Below, in pieces: positions 29,191 through 40,127 of a stretch of 64,000 nucleotides of DNA (position 1 is its first letter; every line of letters starts with the position of its first letter). Source of the DNA: Streptomyces sp. NBC_01451 (GTDB taxonomy: Bacteria; Actinomycetota; Actinomycetes; Streptomycetales; Streptomycetaceae); the NCBI RefSeq assembly GCF_036227485.1, contig NZ_CP109479.1:9548001-9612000 (forward strand). Direction: 5' to 3'. The notes under the pieces were generated by a model that was not told the DNA's origin, made no database searches, and saw only the letters and a program-made list of their open reading frames with translations. The position numbers and the translations under genes are program-made.

Positions 29191-30264
29191 TCAGCGAGCG
29201 GCAGGCGCCAGGTCGGCGGCGTCCAGGCGCATGGTGGTCGGTCCGTCCCACGTCTGCGGTGTCACGTGCAGCCGCTGGATGTCCGGGGAATCGGGATCGG
29301 CCAGGATGCTCCGACAGTGGCACGGCTCGTCGTCGAAACCGGCGAACCGGTAGGCGACCTCCATCATGCGGTTGCGGTCGGTGGGGCGGAAATCGGCGAG
29401 GAAGTGCACTCCTGAGCGGGCCGCCTGGTCCGCCAGCCACGCGAGCAGCACCGCACCGGCGCCGAACGAGACGACTCGGCAGGAGGTGGCCAGCAGTCGT
29501 AGGTGCCAAACGTCGGGGTACTTCTCGATGAGAATCACCCCGACGGCACCGTGCGGGCCGAACTTGTCGGTCAGCGACGCCACGAGAACCTCGTGGTACC
29601 GATCGTCCATCAGTCCGCGCAGCGTCTCGTCCGAGTAGTGCACGCCCGTGGCGTTCATCTGGCTGGTGCGCAGCGTGAGTTCCTCGACCCTGCTCAACTG
29701 CTCGCCGGTCGCCTGATCGATGCGCAACACCAGGCCGAGCGAGCGCAGGAAGTCCTCGTCCGTGCCGCTGTATCCGGCACGCTCGGTGTCGCGCCGGAAT
29801 CCGGCCTGGTACATCTGTCGACGCTGGCGGGAGTCGACCGTGCTCGTTGCGGGGGTGAACTCCGGCAGGTCAGCCAGGGTCAGGGCCGCTTCGGCCGGAT
29901 AGCAGGCCACTTCGGGCAGGTGGTATGCCACCTCGGCGCGCTCAGCCGGCTGGTCGTCGATGAACGCGATCGTGCCCAGCGCGAAGTTCAGCGTGTCGGC
30001 GATGCGACGGACCGCCTCGGACTTGGGTCCCCAGCCGATCTGTGGCAGGACGAAGTACTCCGCCAAGCCGAGCTCCTCGAGTCTGGCCCACGCGAGATCA
30101 TGATCGTTGCGGCTGCACACCGACTGCAGGATGCCACGGGAGTCGAGATCGATGACCATCTTGCGGATCGAGTCATCGACCACCACCACGCCGTCCTCCA
30201 GCAACGTGCCCTGCCACAGGGTGTTGTCGAGGTCCCAGACCAGGCACTTCACCGTGCTGCTCAT
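29191..30264 (-). CDS. fkbH: FkbH-like glyceryl-ACP-forming enzyme
   Basis: 357 residues. FkbH-type proteins dephosphorylate 1,3-bisphosphoglycerate and attach the glyceryl group to the discrete ACP, starting methoxymalonyl-ACP synthesis. The N-terminal HAD motif CLVWDLDNTLWQG has the DxDxT nucleophile. CSRNDHDLA, IGWGPKSEAVRRIA and AFIDDQPAERAEVAYHLP are the further HAD motifs. The C-terminal acyltransferase-like part includes the conserved Cys block LATSCRVVSFGAGAVLL. The ATG at 30264 has AGAAGGG upstream. It is last in a minus-strand run after fkbK, fkbJ and fkbI, 13 bases after fkbI. Confidence 0.95.
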   Translation of the reverse strand: MSSTVKCLVWDLDNTLWQGTLLEDGVVVVDDSIRKMVIDLDSRGILQSVCSRNDHDLAWARLEELGLAEYFVLPQIGWGPKSEAVRRIADTLNFALGTIAFIDDQPAERAEVAYHLPEVACYPAEAALTLADLPEFTPATSTVDSRQRRQMYQAGFRRDTERAGYSGTDEDFLRSLGLVLRIDQATGEQLSRVEELTLRTSQMNATGVHYSDETLRGLMDDRYHEVLVASLTDKFGPHGAVGVILIEKYPDVWHLRLLATSCRVVSFGAGAVLLAWLADQAARSGVHFLADFRPTDRNRMMEVAYRFAGFDDEPCHCRSILADPDSPDIQRLHVTPQTWDGPTTMRLDAADLAPAAR

Positions 30265-30277
30265 GTCCGCCCTTCTC

Positions 30278-31387
30278 TCACGTGTCGGCCAGCACGTGAT
30301 CGGCCAGCAGGAGCTGACACATCTCGTTGCTGCCCTCGATGATCTCCATGCACTTCGCGTCGCGGAACGCGCGCGCCACGGCAGTCCCGTCGCGGGTGCC
30401 GGCGGACGCCAGCACCTGCACGGCGATCGCGGCGCCGCGCGCCGCCTCGGTGGCGCCGACGTGTTTCGCCAGCACCGTGGCCAGCACCTGGTCCGGGGAA
30501 CCCTCGTCCCAGCAGCGGCTGGCGTGCTCACACGCGCGGGTGGCGTTCTGCTCGGCCACGAGCAGAGCGGCCAGGTGTCCCGCGACGAGCTGGTGGCCAC
30601 CGAGCGGCTTGCCGAACTGTTCGCGGGTGCGCGCATGCGTTCCTGCGGCGGTGAGGCAGGCACGCAGGATGCCGACACAGCCCCACGCCACCGACATCCG
30701 GCCGTACGCGAGGGCGGTGGTGATCAGCAGCGGCATGAACTGCCCACCGCCGCCCAGCAGGTGTTCCGCCGGGACCCGCACATCGCTCAGGTGCACGTCG
30801 GCATGGCCAGCGGCGCGGCAGCCGAGCGGATCGCCAATCCGTTCCACCCGTACGCCGGGAGCGGTGGTGGGCACTACGACCGCTCCCGCGCCGCCGTCGT
30901 CGAGAATGCCGAAGACCACGATGAGGTCGGCGTACGCGGCGGCCGTCGACCAGGTCTTGGTTCCGGTGACGACGACGGAATCGCCGTCGCGGACGATGCG
31001 CGTCGTGATCGCCGACAGGTCGCTGCCGGCTCGGGGCTCGCTGAACGCCACCGCGGCGAGGTCGCCGCCGGTGAGCCGGTCGAGCAGGGCGGCCCGCTGG
31101 CCGACGGTGCCGAGCCGGTCGACAGTCCAGGCGGCCATGCCGTGCGAGGTCATGACGCTGCGCAGCGAGGAGCAGAGGCTGCCGACGTGTGCGGTGAACT
31201 GCCCGTTGCGGGCGCTGTCCCAGTCCAGGCCCCCGTGTGCGGCCGGAACCTGCGGGCACAGGTATCCGGCGCTGCCGAGCTTGGTCAGCAGGTCCCGGGG
31301 CAGCACGCCGCTACGGTCCCAGTCCTCCGCCTGCTCGCCCACCAGTCCGGTGACCATCGTCCGGGCCGCGGTCAGCGCGTCGGTCAC
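30278..31387 (-). CDS. fkbI: FkbI-like acyl-CoA dehydrogenase (methoxymalonyl-ACP pathway)
   Basis: 369 residues, acyl-CoA dehydrogenase fold with FAD. In methoxymalonate pathways FkbI helps oxidise the glyceryl-ACP chain on the discrete carrier. Motifs include VAFSEPRAGSDLSAI and TKTWSTAAAYAD (FAD and substrate loop), YGRMSVAWGCVGILRAC, REQFGKPLGGHQLVAGHLA and the C-terminal EIIEGSNEMCQLLLADHVL. The GTG start at 31387 overlaps the fkbJ stop by four bases (GTGA), giving coupled translation. It is followed closely by fkbH. Confidence 0.93.
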   Translation of the reverse strand: MTDALTAARTMVTGLVGEQAEDWDRSGVLPRDLLTKLGSAGYLCPQVPAAHGGLDWDSARNGQFTAHVGSLCSSLRSVMTSHGMAAWTVDRLGTVGQRAALLDRLTGGDLAAVAFSEPRAGSDLSAITTRIVRDGDSVVVTGTKTWSTAAAYADLIVVFGILDDGGAGAVVVPTTAPGVRVERIGDPLGCRAAGHADVHLSDVRVPAEHLLGGGGQFMPLLITTALAYGRMSVAWGCVGILRACLTAAGTHARTREQFGKPLGGHQLVAGHLAALLVAEQNATRACEHASRCWDEGSPDQVLATVLAKHVGATEAARGAAIAVQVLASAGTRDGTAVARAFRDAKCMEIIEGSNEMCQLLLADHVLADT

Positions 31388-31671
31388 TGCGCACCCTGCA
31401 GGCGCTGTACCAACGCCACCATGCTGGCGACCGTCCGGAAGTTGTCGAGGCGGAGGTCGGCGCCCCGGATGGAGATCCGGTACGTCTGCTCCAGGTGTAC
31501 AACGATCTGCATGGCGAACAGCGATGACAGACCACCAGAGGCGAACAGGTCGACCTGTGGATCCCAGGAGCGCTTGGTCTGTGCCTTGAGGAACGCCAGA
31601 ACGTCCTTCTCCACCTGACCACTGTCGGCCAGGTCGTGCTGCACTGCTTTGCTGTCCATAGCTTCCATCAC
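31384..31671 (-). CDS. fkbJ: FkbJ-like discrete acyl carrier protein
   Basis: 95 residues. It carries the three-carbon unit on a phosphopantetheine arm while FkbH, FkbI, FkbK and FkbG convert it to methoxymalonyl-ACP. The modified Ser is expected in the block LFASGGLSSLFAMQIV, which fits the FkbJ type rather than the usual DSL motif. The rest is the normal four-helix carrier pattern (VHLEQTYRISI, FRTVASMVALVQRL). It overlaps fkbI by four bases. ATG codons at 31671, 31668 and 31659 are possible starts. Confidence 0.92.
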   Translation of the reverse strand: MMEAMDSKAVQHDLADSGQVEKDVLAFLKAQTKRSWDPQVDLFASGGLSSLFAMQIVVHLEQTYRISIRGADLRLDNFRTVASMVALVQRLQGAQ

Positions 31672-31698
31672 AATTCTCCGTCTTATGTCGTGGGCCGG

Positions 31699-32553
31699 TC
31701 AGTTGGCGTACTCGTAGAAGCCGCGTCCGGACTTGCGGCCGTGGTGGCCCAGCCGGACCTTCTCCAGCAGCAGGTCGCAGGGGCGGCAGCCGTCGTCGCC
31801 GGTGCGCTCGTGCAGCACCTTCAGCGAGTCGACGAGGTTGTCGATGCCGATGAGATCGGCGGTGCGCAGCGGCCCGGTGCGGTGACCGAGGCAGTTCTCC
31901 ATCAGGGTGTCGACGGCCTCGGCGCTTGCGGTGCCCTCCTGCACGATGCGGGCCGCGTCGTTGATCATCGGGTGCAGGAGGCGACTGGTGACGAACCCGG
32001 GGGCGTCCGCGACGACGATCGGCTCCCTGCCCAGCGCGGCCAGGCATCGGTTCAGCGAAAGCATGGTGTCCTCGCCGGTGCGGGCCCCGCGGATGACCTC
32101 GACCGTGCGGATCAGGTACGGCGGGTTCATGAAGTGGGTGCCGACGACCTCGTGCGGGCGCTGCGCGTACCCGGCCAGCTCGTCGATCGGGATCGACGAC
32201 GTGTTGGAGACCAGCGGTGTGCCCGGGCGTACGGTCGCGGAGAGCTCAGCCAGCACCTTCGCCTTGATCTCGAGGTCCTCGGTGGTGGCCTCGATGACAA
32301 CGGTGGCGTCGCCGGCGCCGACGGTCGTGGTGGCCGTCTCCAGCGGGCCGGTCACCGCGTCCTCGCGCAGTCCGCCCAAGAGCTGAGCTATCCGCAGTTC
32401 GTCCTCGATGCGGGTGCGGGCATCCGTTAGCCGAACGGGGTCCACGTCGATCAGCAGCACGGGCAGGCCACGGGAGAGCGCGAGGGTGGCGATGCCGACC
32501 CCCATGACGCCCGCGCCGACCACGGTGATGCGCTCACCGGGTTCTATGTTCAT
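31699..32553 (-). CDS. fkbK: FkbK-like 3-hydroxyacyl-CoA dehydrogenase
   Basis: 284 residues with an N-terminal Rossmann fold (ITVVGAGVMGVGIATLAL) and a C-terminal helical domain starting near HEVVGTHFMNPPYLIRTVEVI. FkbK oxidises the hydroxyl of glyceryl-ACP in methoxymalonyl-ACP synthesis. Conserved 3-hydroxyacyl dehydrogenase features include VSNTSSIPIDELA, the catalytic His in GTHFMNP and PGFVTSRLLHPMIND. It begins 24 bases after the stop of the terminal PKS gene, and fkbJ begins 27 bases after its own stop, so all are one transcript. Confidence 0.94.
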   Translation of the reverse strand: MNIEPGERITVVGAGVMGVGIATLALSRGLPVLLIDVDPVRLTDARTRIEDELRIAQLLGGLREDAVTGPLETATTTVGAGDATVVIEATTEDLEIKAKVLAELSATVRPGTPLVSNTSSIPIDELAGYAQRPHEVVGTHFMNPPYLIRTVEVIRGARTGEDTMLSLNRCLAALGREPIVVADAPGFVTSRLLHPMINDAARIVQEGTASAEAVDTLMENCLGHRTGPLRTADLIGIDNLVDSLKVLHERTGDDGCRPCDLLLEKVRLGHHGRKSGRGFYEYAN

Positions 32554-32577
32554 GTCACGTCAGCCTCTCAGTGATGG

Positions 32578-35500
32578 TCAGGACAGGATCTGGTCGAGCC
32601 ACGCGGAGACGGCGCCGCTGGTCGTGTCGGCGTGTTTCTCGAGCATCGAGAAGTGGTCGCCGGGCACGTCGACGACCGTGGTCGCGCCGGGCCAGCGCGA
32701 CTGCCACTCGCCGAACGACGGCTCGGCCTCTCCGGGCGGGCTCGACGCGCGGACCAGCAGGGTGGGTGCCGCGACGGTGGGCGGCCGGTAGTCGTCGAGG
32801 ATGCGGAAGTACTTGCCCATCGCGGTGAGCCGGGTGCTGTCCATCGGCACGGCCTGTTCCTCACGGTCGAACATGCCGCCCAGCAGGACGCTGTTGAACT
32901 GGTTCATCGCCTTGTCGGTGGCCAGGTACGTGTCGAGCAGCACCACGCCAGCCGGCTGTATGCCGCGCTTCTCCAGTTCCGAGGCGACGCCGTGGGCGGC
33001 GATGCCACCGGAGGACGAGCCGAGCAGCACCAGCCGCCGGTCCGTGCCGAGCCGCGCGACGATCTCCTCGGTCTGGTACTCGAGCATCGCCGCCATGCTC
33101 GCCGGCACATGCTGGCCGGGGGAGAAGCCGGGGGCGAAGACCGCGCTGGCGCCGTAGGTGCCGCGGAACCGCGCGAGGAACCGGGCGTACTGGTGGCCGC
33201 CGCCGAGCGCGACCAACGAGCCGAAGCAGACCAGTTCCGGGGCGTCGTCGTGCACGGCGACGCGCAGCAGCTCCGGCGGCTGCGCCGAGTCTCGCAGCTC
33301 GGCAGCGTTGCGGAATTCGGTACGCAGAGCGGAGGCGTTCTTGAGCAGGTCGATCGCCTCGTCCGGCTTGCCGTGCAGGGCGAGCTGCCGGAACAGCGTG
33401 CTGACCGGGTCGCCGTCGGAAGCGGTCGGAGCTGGAGCCGCCGGCTGGATGCCGGGCTGTGTGGCGGCGGGCCGTTCGGCGGCGGCGGTCATCGCCCATT
33501 CCGTACGGACCAGTTCGGCGAGCTTTGCGGGTGTGCCACTGGAGAATACGACGGTCGGGAGCAGGTTCAGCCCGGTGACCGCGGCGAGGCGGTTGCGTAG
33601 TTCGAGCGCGGTGAGCGAGTCGAAGCCGACCGACAGGAACGCGTCCTCGGCACCGACCACGGTGGCGTCGACGTGCCCGAGCACGTGGGCGGAGTGCGCG
33701 CGGACGGCTTCGAGGAGGAGGTCGAGCTGCTCATCGGAGTTCGCGGTGGCGAGCCGCTCGCGCAGCTGCGGGTCCACGGCGGTGGTGACGGCGTCGGCGG
33801 TGTCGGCGGTGCGCACCAGTGCACGCAGCAGATGCGGCACCAGCGCGTCGCGGAACGCGCCCAGGTCCAGCGTGACCGGGGCGAGGACCGGGTCGGTGCG
33901 GGTCATCGCCGCGTCGAACAGCGCGGTACCGGTCGCGGTGGTCAGCGGCAGGACACCACCGCGGGTCATCCGGCCGGCGTCGGACAGCGCCTCAGTCACG
34001 TCGCTGCGCTGCTCCCACGGTCCCCAGGCGAGCGACGTGCCGGGCAACCCCGCGCGTTGCCGGACGCTCATCAGCGCCTCGACGGCGCCGTTCGCGGCCC
34101 CGTACGCCGCCTGGCCGAGCCCGCCGAACAGGCCGGCCACCGACGTGCAGACGACGAAGGCACGCAGCGGCAGGCCCTGGGTCGCTTCGTGCAGATTCCA
34201 CGTGCCGTCCACCTGGGGCGCCAGCACGCCGCTGAGTCGCTGCGGGGTGACGTCGGCGAACAGCGCGTCGTCGATCACACCGGCGGCGTGCACGACCGCG
34301 GTCACCGGGTGCTCGGCGGGGACGCCGGCCAGAACCGCGTCGAGCGCGGCCCGGTCGGTCACGTCGCACGGCACGGCGGTGACCTGCGCCCCGGCGTCGG
34401 TGAGTTCGGCGATCAGCTCACCGACCCCGGGCGCGGCCGGTCCGCGGCGGCTGAGCAGCAGCAGGTGACGGACGCCGTGCTCGTTCACCAGGTGCCGGGC
34501 GAGGATGCCGCCGAGTACGCCGCCGGTGATCAGCACGGTGCCGGTTCCGTCGAACGCGGGGTCCCGGTCGCCGTCGGTGGCGGGCGGTGCCTGGCACAGC
34601 CGGGGCACGAGGATTCTGCCTGCCCGCAGTGCCGCCTCGGGTTCGTCGTCGGCGAGCAGGGTGGGCAGCAGATCCGCGGTGGCGGCAGGGTCGTCGGAGT
34701 CGACCAGCACGATGCGCCCCGGATACTCCTGCTGCACGGAGCGGACCAGGCCGTGTACGGCCGCACCGGCCACGTCGAGGGGCTCGTCGCCGAGCCCGGT
34801 CGCGCCGCGGGTGAGCACGACGAGAGGCGGGGTGGAGTCGGCCGGGCGCTCGAGCCATGCCTGCAGGTGTCGCAGGACGTCGGTGGTCGTCTCGTGCACA
34901 GACGCGGCGGTGGTGTCGGCGGCCGGCGGGCAGGCCAGCAGCACCGCGTCCAGGCCGGCGACTTCACCGACGGCTTGTGGGGTATCGGCCGGGATCAGGC
35001 GGGGGTCGTCCGAGCCGAGCCGGTCCCACAACCCGTACCCGGGGATCCCTGCGGTACCGTCGAGCGCGTTCCATTCGATCCGGTACAGCGAGTCGGTGGC
35101 GGGGCGCAGCGAGTCGAACGACGCGGTGCGCATGGTGAGCGTGCCGACGGTGACCACCGCGCGGCCGTCCCCGTCGGTGACACGCAGCGAGAACGCGTCC
35201 GGGCCGGTCGAGCGCAGCATGACGCGCAGGACCTGGCCGGCCCGGGCGCCGGTCCAGAGACGTACCTGCTGCCAGGCGAACGGCAGCGGCATCCCGGTTG
35301 CGACGGTCTGCTGCCCGGTGGCACCCCACTCGGCGGCGTTACACAGCGTGGCGGTCTGCAGGAACGCGTCGATCAGCGCCGGATGCATCGCGAAGCCGTC
35401 TTCGGCGATCTCCGGCAGCATCACCTCGGCGAAGATCTCGTCGCCGCGCGACCAGGCCGTACGCAGGCCGCGGAACATGGGGCCGTACTCCACCCCGCGC

Positions 35501-38500
35501 TCCCGCAGCAGGCGGTACAGCTCGCCGATGCGCATCTCGCGCGCGTCGTCCGGCGGCCACGTCGTGGCTTTCCGGGCGGGCGGCTGTGCGGCGGACGGAG
35601 CGAGCATGCCGAGGCCGTGACTGGTCCACTCGGCGTCGGGGCCGCCCTGTTCGGTCCGGGAATGGATCTCGACGGTACGGCGTCCCGCGTGGTCCGGGAC
35701 GCCCGCCGTCAGGCGCAGCTGCACACCGTCGTCACCGCCGGGCAGCAGCAACGGGGCGGCGAGGGTCAGCTCTTCGACGAGGGCGCAGCCGAGCTGCGCG
35801 CCGACGTGCGAGGCCATCTCGACGAAGGCGACACCGGGCAACCGGACGGCGCCATGGATCGCATGGTCGGCGAGCCACGGCTGTCCGGAGACCGACAGCC
35901 GACCGGTGAACACGGTGCCGCCGGTGCCCGGCAGCTCGACAGCGGCGCTCAGCAGTGGGTGGCCAGCGTCACGCTGGCCCATGGACGCGGGGTCGCCACC
36001 GGCCCGGGTCGCGTCGAGCCAGTAGCGCTGTCGCTGGAACGCGTACGTGGGCAGGTCGACACGGCGGGCGCCGGTGCCCTCGTACGCCGGGCGCCAGTCG
36101 ACGCTCAGCCCGGCCACGTACGCCTGCCCGAGTGAGGCGAGCAACCGGACACTGCCACCGTCGTCGCGGCGCAACGTCTCGATGAGCGCGAGGTCGACGA
36201 AACCGGCGTCGGCGGCCGCGTCCTGCAAATTGAAGGTGAGCGTGGGGTGCGGGCTGACCTCGACGAACGTACGGTATCCGGCGCCGAACAGCAGCCGCGC
36301 GGCGTCGTGGAACAGCACGGTCTGCCGCAGGTTGCGGAACCAGTACGCGGCGTCGAGCGCGGCCGGCTCCACCCATTCGCCGTCCACGGTGGACACCATC
36401 GGGACGGTGCCCTGGCGGGGCCGTACGCCGGCGAGCCCGGCCGGCAGGGACTCGCGGACCGCGTCGATGTCGGCGCTGTGCGGGGCGTAGTCGACCGAGG
36501 TCCGGAAGGCCAGCACGCCCGCCTCGGCGAGAAAGTCGTCGAGCGCCGGGGCCTGACCGGCGAGGACCACGGTACGGGGTCCGTTGACGGCGGCGACGGA
36601 GAGCCGGCCGTCGTATTTGGCGATCATCTCCTCGGCCTCGTCGACGGAGAGCATCACGGTGGCCATGCCGCTGTTCCCGGTCAGAGTGGCGAGGGCGCGA
36701 CTGCGGCATACGACGACTGTGGCGGCGTCCTCCAGCGACAGGATGCCGGCGACACAGGCGGCCGCGACCTCGCCCTGGCTGTGCCCGACGACGGCGGCCG
36801 GCTCGATCCCGTGGGCCTGCCACACCGCGGCCAGGGACACCAGAACGGAGAAGAGAACCGGCTGCAGGACCCGCACGTCCTCGATCGAAGGCGCGCCGGG
36901 GTCCTGCCGCACCACGGAGACCGGGGACCAGTCGAGGTGCGGGGCGAGGACACGCTCACAGTCGGCCATCCGCGCGGCGAACGCCGGTGAGCTGTCCAGT
37001 AGTTCACGGGCCATGCCGGGCCATTCGGCGCCCAGGCCGGGGAAGACGAACACGGCCTTGCCGGGCTTCGCCGGGGCGGTGCCGAGCACGGTCGCGGTGC
37101 CCGCTCTGTCGGGAGGCATGGCCTCGTCGCGAGACACTGCGGCGAGCGTGGCGAGCAGGTCGTCGCGGTCGGCGCCGACGACGACCGCCCGCTCGGCGAA
37201 GCGGGAGCGGCCCTGCACGAGGGACAGCCCGATGTCGGACGGGTGCAGGCCGGGATCGGCGCTCACGTGGGCGTGCAGCCGGGCGGCCTGTTCGCGGAGC
37301 GCGGCACGGGTGCGCGCGGACAGCACCCACGCGACCGGGCCGTCGGTGCGCACCGGATCGGTGACGGGCTCAGCGGGAGCAGATTCGAGGATGAGGTGGG
37401 CGTTCGTGCCGCTGGCACCGAACGACGAGACGCCGGCCCGACGCGGGATGCCACGGTCCGGCCAGGGTGTCGCGGCACGCAGTAGCGTGACGTCACCCTC
37501 GGTCCAATCGACCTGGTCGCTGGGCTCGTCGATGTGCAGCGATCGGGGCAGGACGCCGTGGCGCAACGCCAGCACCATCTTGATGACGCCGCCGACGCCG
37601 GCCGCGGCCTGGGCGTGGGTGAGGTTCGACTTGAGTGATCCCATCAGCAGCGACCGTCCGGCGGGCCGGTCACGGCCGTAGACGTCGAGCACGGCCTGCG
37701 CCTCGATCGCGTCGCCGAGCACGGTGCCGGTGCCGTGCCCTTCGATCGCGTCGACGTCGGCCGGGGCCAGCCCCGCGTTGTCGAGCGCCTTGCGGATGAC
37801 GCGGCGTTGCGCGGGGCCGTTCGGGGTGGTGAGCCCGTTCGACGCGCCGTCCTGGCCGACGGCGGAGCCGCGGATGACGGCCAGTACCGGGTGGCCGTTG
37901 CGGCGTGCGTCGGTGAGCCGTTCGAGCACGACGACGCCGACGCCCTCGCCGAACGCGGCGCCGTCCGCGCTGGACGCGAACGACTTGCAGCGGCCGTCGC
38001 CGGCGAGACCGCCCTGCCGACGCGCGCCGCTGAGCATGCCGGGCGTGTTCATCACGGTCACGCCGCCGGCGAGCGCGAGCGACGTGTCGCCGGAGCCCAG
38101 TGCCTGGCAGGCGAGGTGGATGGCGACCAGCGAAGACGAGCAGGCGGTGTCCAGGCTGACCGCGGGGCCCTCCAGCCCGAGCAGGTACGACACACGCCCG
38201 GAGACGACGCTGGGGATGGTGCCGGTGCCGAGAGACCCGGCCGGCTTCTCCGGGATCCGGCCGAGCCGGGTGCCGTAGTCGCTGTTGACGACGCCGGCGT
38301 AGACCCCGGTGTCGCCGCCGCGCAGGCGGTGCGGGTCGATGCCGGCGCATTCGACGGCCTCCCAGCAGACCTCCAGCAGCAGCCGCTGCTGCGGGTCCAT
38401 GGCGAGCGCCTCACGCGCCGGGATGCCGAAGAACTCGGCGTCGAAGTTCAACGCGTCCCGCAGGAAGCCGCCCCGCAGGGCGGGGATATCGGCCGAGGCG

Positions 38501-38736
38501 GGAGCGGGCAGGTTCCAGCCGCGGTCGGTGGGGGCCTCGGTGACGCCGTCGCGCTCGGCGATCAGCAGGTCCCACATCTCCTCCGGGGTGCTGACACCAC
38601 CGGGGAACCGGCAGGCCATGCCGATGATCGCCACCGGCTCCCGGTGCCGGTCAGCGAGCGCTCCGATGTCCTGCTGCAACCGCTGGTTGTCCTGAAGTGC
38701 GGCGCGTGGTGCCTCGACAACGTCATCTGCCGCCAT
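32578..38736 (-). CDS. Type I polyketide synthase, terminal module KS-AT-DH-KR-ACP-TE
   Basis: 2052 residues. Domains in order (approximate residues): KS 33-455 with DTACSSSLV (Cys about 198), EGHGTG and the [11 protein letters not shown]is; AT 565-845 with GHSQGE and YAPH at the extender-specificity site; DH 930-1195 with an intact [10 protein letters not shown] and the DAFLQ Asp; KR 1400-1600; ACP with GFDSL (Ser about 1704); TE 1835-2052 with GSSSGG, LLDTYL and a C-terminal [12 protein letters not shown] is a variant of the methylmalonyl-type YASH. Because methoxymalonyl-ACP genes follow on the same transcript, this AT may take methoxymalonyl. The KR cofactor loop reads TGGVLGG and lacks two residues of TGGTGxLG, so its activity is doubtful, although Ser, Tyr and Asn (CTSVAG, YGAAN) remain. 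The ATG at 38736 has AGGAGAGG just upstream. TE marks chain release, presumably by macrolactamisation. Confidence 0.93.
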   Translation of the reverse strand: MAADDVVEAPRAALQDNQRLQQDIGALADRHREPVAIIGMACRFPGGVSTPEEMWDLLIAERDGVTEAPTDRGWNLPAPASADIPALRGGFLRDALNFDAEFFGIPAREALAMDPQQRLLLEVCWEAVECAGIDPHRLRGGDTGVYAGVVNSDYGTRLGRIPEKPAGSLGTGTIPSVVSGRVSYLLGLEGPAVSLDTACSSSLVAIHLACQALGSGDTSLALAGGVTVMNTPGMLSGARRQGGLAGDGRCKSFASSADGAAFGEGVGVVVLERLTDARRNGHPVLAVIRGSAVGQDGASNGLTTPNGPAQRRVIRKALDNAGLAPADVDAIEGHGTGTVLGDAIEAQAVLDVYGRDRPAGRSLLMGSLKSNLTHAQAAAGVGGVIKMVLALRHGVLPRSLHIDEPSDQVDWTEGDVTLLRAATPWPDRGIPRRAGVSSFGASGTNAHLILESAPAEPVTDPVRTDGPVAWVLSARTRAALREQAARLHAHVSADPGLHPSDIGLSLVQGRSRFAERAVVVGADRDDLLATLAAVSRDEAMPPDRAGTATVLGTAPAKPGKAVFVFPGLGAEWPGMARELLDSSPAFAARMADCERVLAPHLDWSPVSVVRQDPGAPSIEDVRVLQPVLFSVLVSLAAVWQAHGIEPAAVVGHSQGEVAAACVAGILSLEDAATVVVCRSRALATLTGNSGMATVMLSVDEAEEMIAKYDGRLSVAAVNGPRTVVLAGQAPALDDFLAEAGVLAFRTSVDYAPHSADIDAVRESLPAGLAGVRPRQGTVPMVSTVDGEWVEPAALDAAYWFRNLRQTVLFHDAARLLFGAGYRTFVEVSPHPTLTFNLQDAAADAGFVDLALIETLRRDDGGSVRLLASLGQAYVAGLSVDWRPAYEGTGARRVDLPTYAFQRQRYWLDATRAGGDPASMGQRDAGHPLLSAAVELPGTGGTVFTGRLSVSGQPWLADHAIHGAVRLPGVAFVEMASHVGAQLGCALVEELTLAAPLLLPGGDDGVQLRLTAGVPDHAGRRTVEIHSRTEQGGPDAEWTSHGLGMLAPSAAQPPARKATTWPPDDAREMRIGELYRLLRERGVEYGPMFRGLRTAWSRGDEIFAEVMLPEIAEDGFAMHPALIDAFLQTATLCNAAEWGATGQQTVATGMPLPFAWQQVRLWTGARAGQVLRVMLRSTGPDAFSLRVTDGDGRAVVTVGTLTMRTASFDSLRPATDSLYRIEWNALDGTAGIPGYGLWDRLGSDDPRLIPADTPQAVGEVAGLDAVLLACPPAADTTAASVHETTTDVLRHLQAWLERPADSTPPLVVLTRGATGLGDEPLDVAGAAVHGLVRSVQQEYPGRIVLVDSDDPAATADLLPTLLADDEPEAALRAGRILVPRLCQAPPATDGDRDPAFDGTGTVLITGGVLGGILARHLVNEHGVRHLLLLSRRGPAAPGVGELIAELTDAGAQVTAVPCDVTDRAALDAVLAGVPAEHPVTAVVHAAGVIDDALFADVTPQRLSGVLAPQVDGTWNLHEATQGLPLRAFVVCTSVAGLFGGLGQAAYGAANGAVEALMSVRQRAGLPGTSLAWGPWEQRSDVTEALSDAGRMTRGGVLPLTTATGTALFDAAMTRTDPVLAPVTLDLGAFRDALVPHLLRALVRTADTADAVTTAVDPQLRERLATANSDEQLDLLLEAVRAHSAHVLGHVDATVVGAEDAFLSVGFDSLTALELRNRLAAVTGLNLLPTVVFSSGTPAKLAELVRTEWAMTAAAERPAATQPGIQPAAPAPTASDGDPVSTLFRQLALHGKPDEAIDLLKNASALRTEFRNAAELRDSAQPPELLRVAVHDDAPELVCFGSLVALGGGHQYARFLARFRGTYGASAVFAPGFSPGQHVPASMAAMLEYQTEEIVARLGTDRRLVLLGSSSGGIAAHGVASELEKRGIQPAGVVLLDTYLATDKAMNQFNSVLLGGMFDREEQAVPMDSTRLTAMGKYFRILDDYRPPTVAAPTLLVRASSPPGEAEPSFGEWQSRWPGATTVVDVPGDHFSMLEKHADTTSGAVSAWLDQILS

Positions 38737-38869
38737 GGCGGTCCTCTCCTCGTCGGACTGGTCAGTCACGGCCGTCACCGAATGCCATGCGGACCAGGCC
38801 GTCCACGTTCATGGTGTTGATGGGCGCCGTCGCGGCCGCGGCGACGGGAACGGTCGCAGGCTCCGGTTC

Positions 38870-39802
38870 CTACAGCCGAAGCAGCCCTTCGAGCAGGCCC
38901 GCGGCCCGCAGCCGCTGCGGGGATCCGGTGGTCGGCCGCCGTCGGACGGTCTCGTCGTCGGTGGCCGGGTCCGGTGTCGGCGGGGCGGACGCCGGTGGTG
39001 CCGACTTCCCGGCGATGAACGCGGCCGCGCCCTCGGGGGTCGGGCGGTCGAACGCGAGCGTCGCGGGCAGGCGCAGCCCGTTGGCGGCATTGAGCTGGTT
39101 GCGCAGCTCGACCGCGGTCGGCGAGTCGAGTCCGAGGTCCCTGAACACGAGCGCGGTTTCGGCTGCGGCGACTCCGACACAGCGCGGCACCCGCACCATC
39201 TTGTCTCGGACCAGGTCCTCGACCAGGACCGTACGCTCGGCGGCCGACAGCGTGGACAGCCGTCGCCGCAGCCCGCCGGCCTCGGCGGTGCCGAAGCCGG
39301 CCGCGCGCCGGGCCACTCTGCGGACCGCACCGCGCAGCAGAGGGCACCGCGGTCGCGGTCATCGGCGTGTGCCGCCGGTTCGGATCCAGCCGCACCCGTA
39401 CGAGCACCGCGTCCGCCCCCGCCCGCGGCGCCCCGTCGAAGAGCGCGAGCCCTTCGGTGTCGGAGAACGCCGCCGGCCCGCCGCGGGTCAGCCGGTGCCG
39501 GGTCGGGTCGGCGAGGCTGCCGGTCATCTCGCTGCGCTGTTCCGACAGTTCCCCACGCGAGGGACCGGCCGGGCAGGCCCTGGGGCTGCCTGCGGGCGGC
39601 CAACGCGTCCAGGAACACGTTCGCGGCGGCATGGTTCGGCTGCGTTGCCGCGGATCCATCGCAGCCGCCTCGCGCGGTGAGACACTGAAGAAGTCAGCGT
39701 CGAACGCCGCCGGGTCGTCGAGGAACGCGCCGTGGCGGGCGGCAGTGCCCGCCACGGCGGCCAAGTCCCAGTGGTGCGACGCAACTTCTCTTCGTTGTCC
39801 AT
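38870..39802 (-). pseudogene. Collapsed PKS gene (KS start, KR end and ACP in mixed frames)
   Basis: On the minus strand this begins with MDNEEKL, identical to the start of the PKS at 44807. It then jumps to a KS piece (HGAFLDDPAAFDADFF, AAMDPRQR) in a second frame. At about 39640 it changes to the end of a KR (ANVFLDALAARRQ, LPGRSLAWGTVG) and finishes with a complete ACP (DLGLDSPTAVELRNQL) in a further frame and stop TAG at 38870. Most of a module is deleted with at least three frameshifts. It lies directly upstream of the terminal PKS gene. An assembly fault in repetitive PKS DNA is a possible alternative. Confidence 0.8.
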
Positions 39803-40127
39803 CGGGTGTCACCTCGACGAGTTCCTGGATGCTTCAGGCGGGCAGTAGGTCGCAGACGTCGGAAGACGTACGTCGGCGTCGAGCCGCAGATGCGATCGTC
39901 GGCGACAGGATCCATTCACTGCCTCGCCCTGATCACACCAAGGATTTTTTGCGAACCGCACCCACGCGACAACCCCTCATCGAGATCGCGAGACCCCTAG
40001 AAATCAGGGGTTGCCGATGGGTGGAACCGGCACCCACTGTTGCCCACCATGAGCCAGGGACACAGCACCGGAGTTTTCTGGAGATGGTGGGCCGCCAGCG
40101 CGGTAAGCGCGACCGGCTCCGCCGTCA
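39781..40127 (+). repeat. Left copy of a perfect 347-bp inverted repeat
   Basis: This segment is the exact reverse complement of 44482-44828 over its 347 bases. I aligned it block by block and found no mismatch. It contains 22 bases of a PKS start (minus strand, ATG at 39802), the whole divergent intergenic region, and the first 79 bases of the MFS gene (ATG at 40049). At this copy the MFS gene is intact and the PKS gene is broken at the repeat edge. Confidence 0.95.
39955..40013. promoter_or_regulatory. Divergent MFS/PKS promoter with paired CAACCCCT motifs (left copy)
   Basis: CAACCCCT at 39970-39977 faces AGGGGTTG at 40006-40013, and the match extends further with one mismatch. Next to it, 39955-39976 is the 22-base block also present at 10806-10827. 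It sits between two divergent start codons, so it may be the operator that controls both. The same site occurs inverted at 44596-44654. Confidence 0.4.

Noticed and set aside
33673..36135. Plus-strand open frame of 820 codons opposite the terminal PKS
   Set aside because: Antisense shadow of DH, KR and ACP coding; composition is biased to Gly/Arg/Val with no domain.
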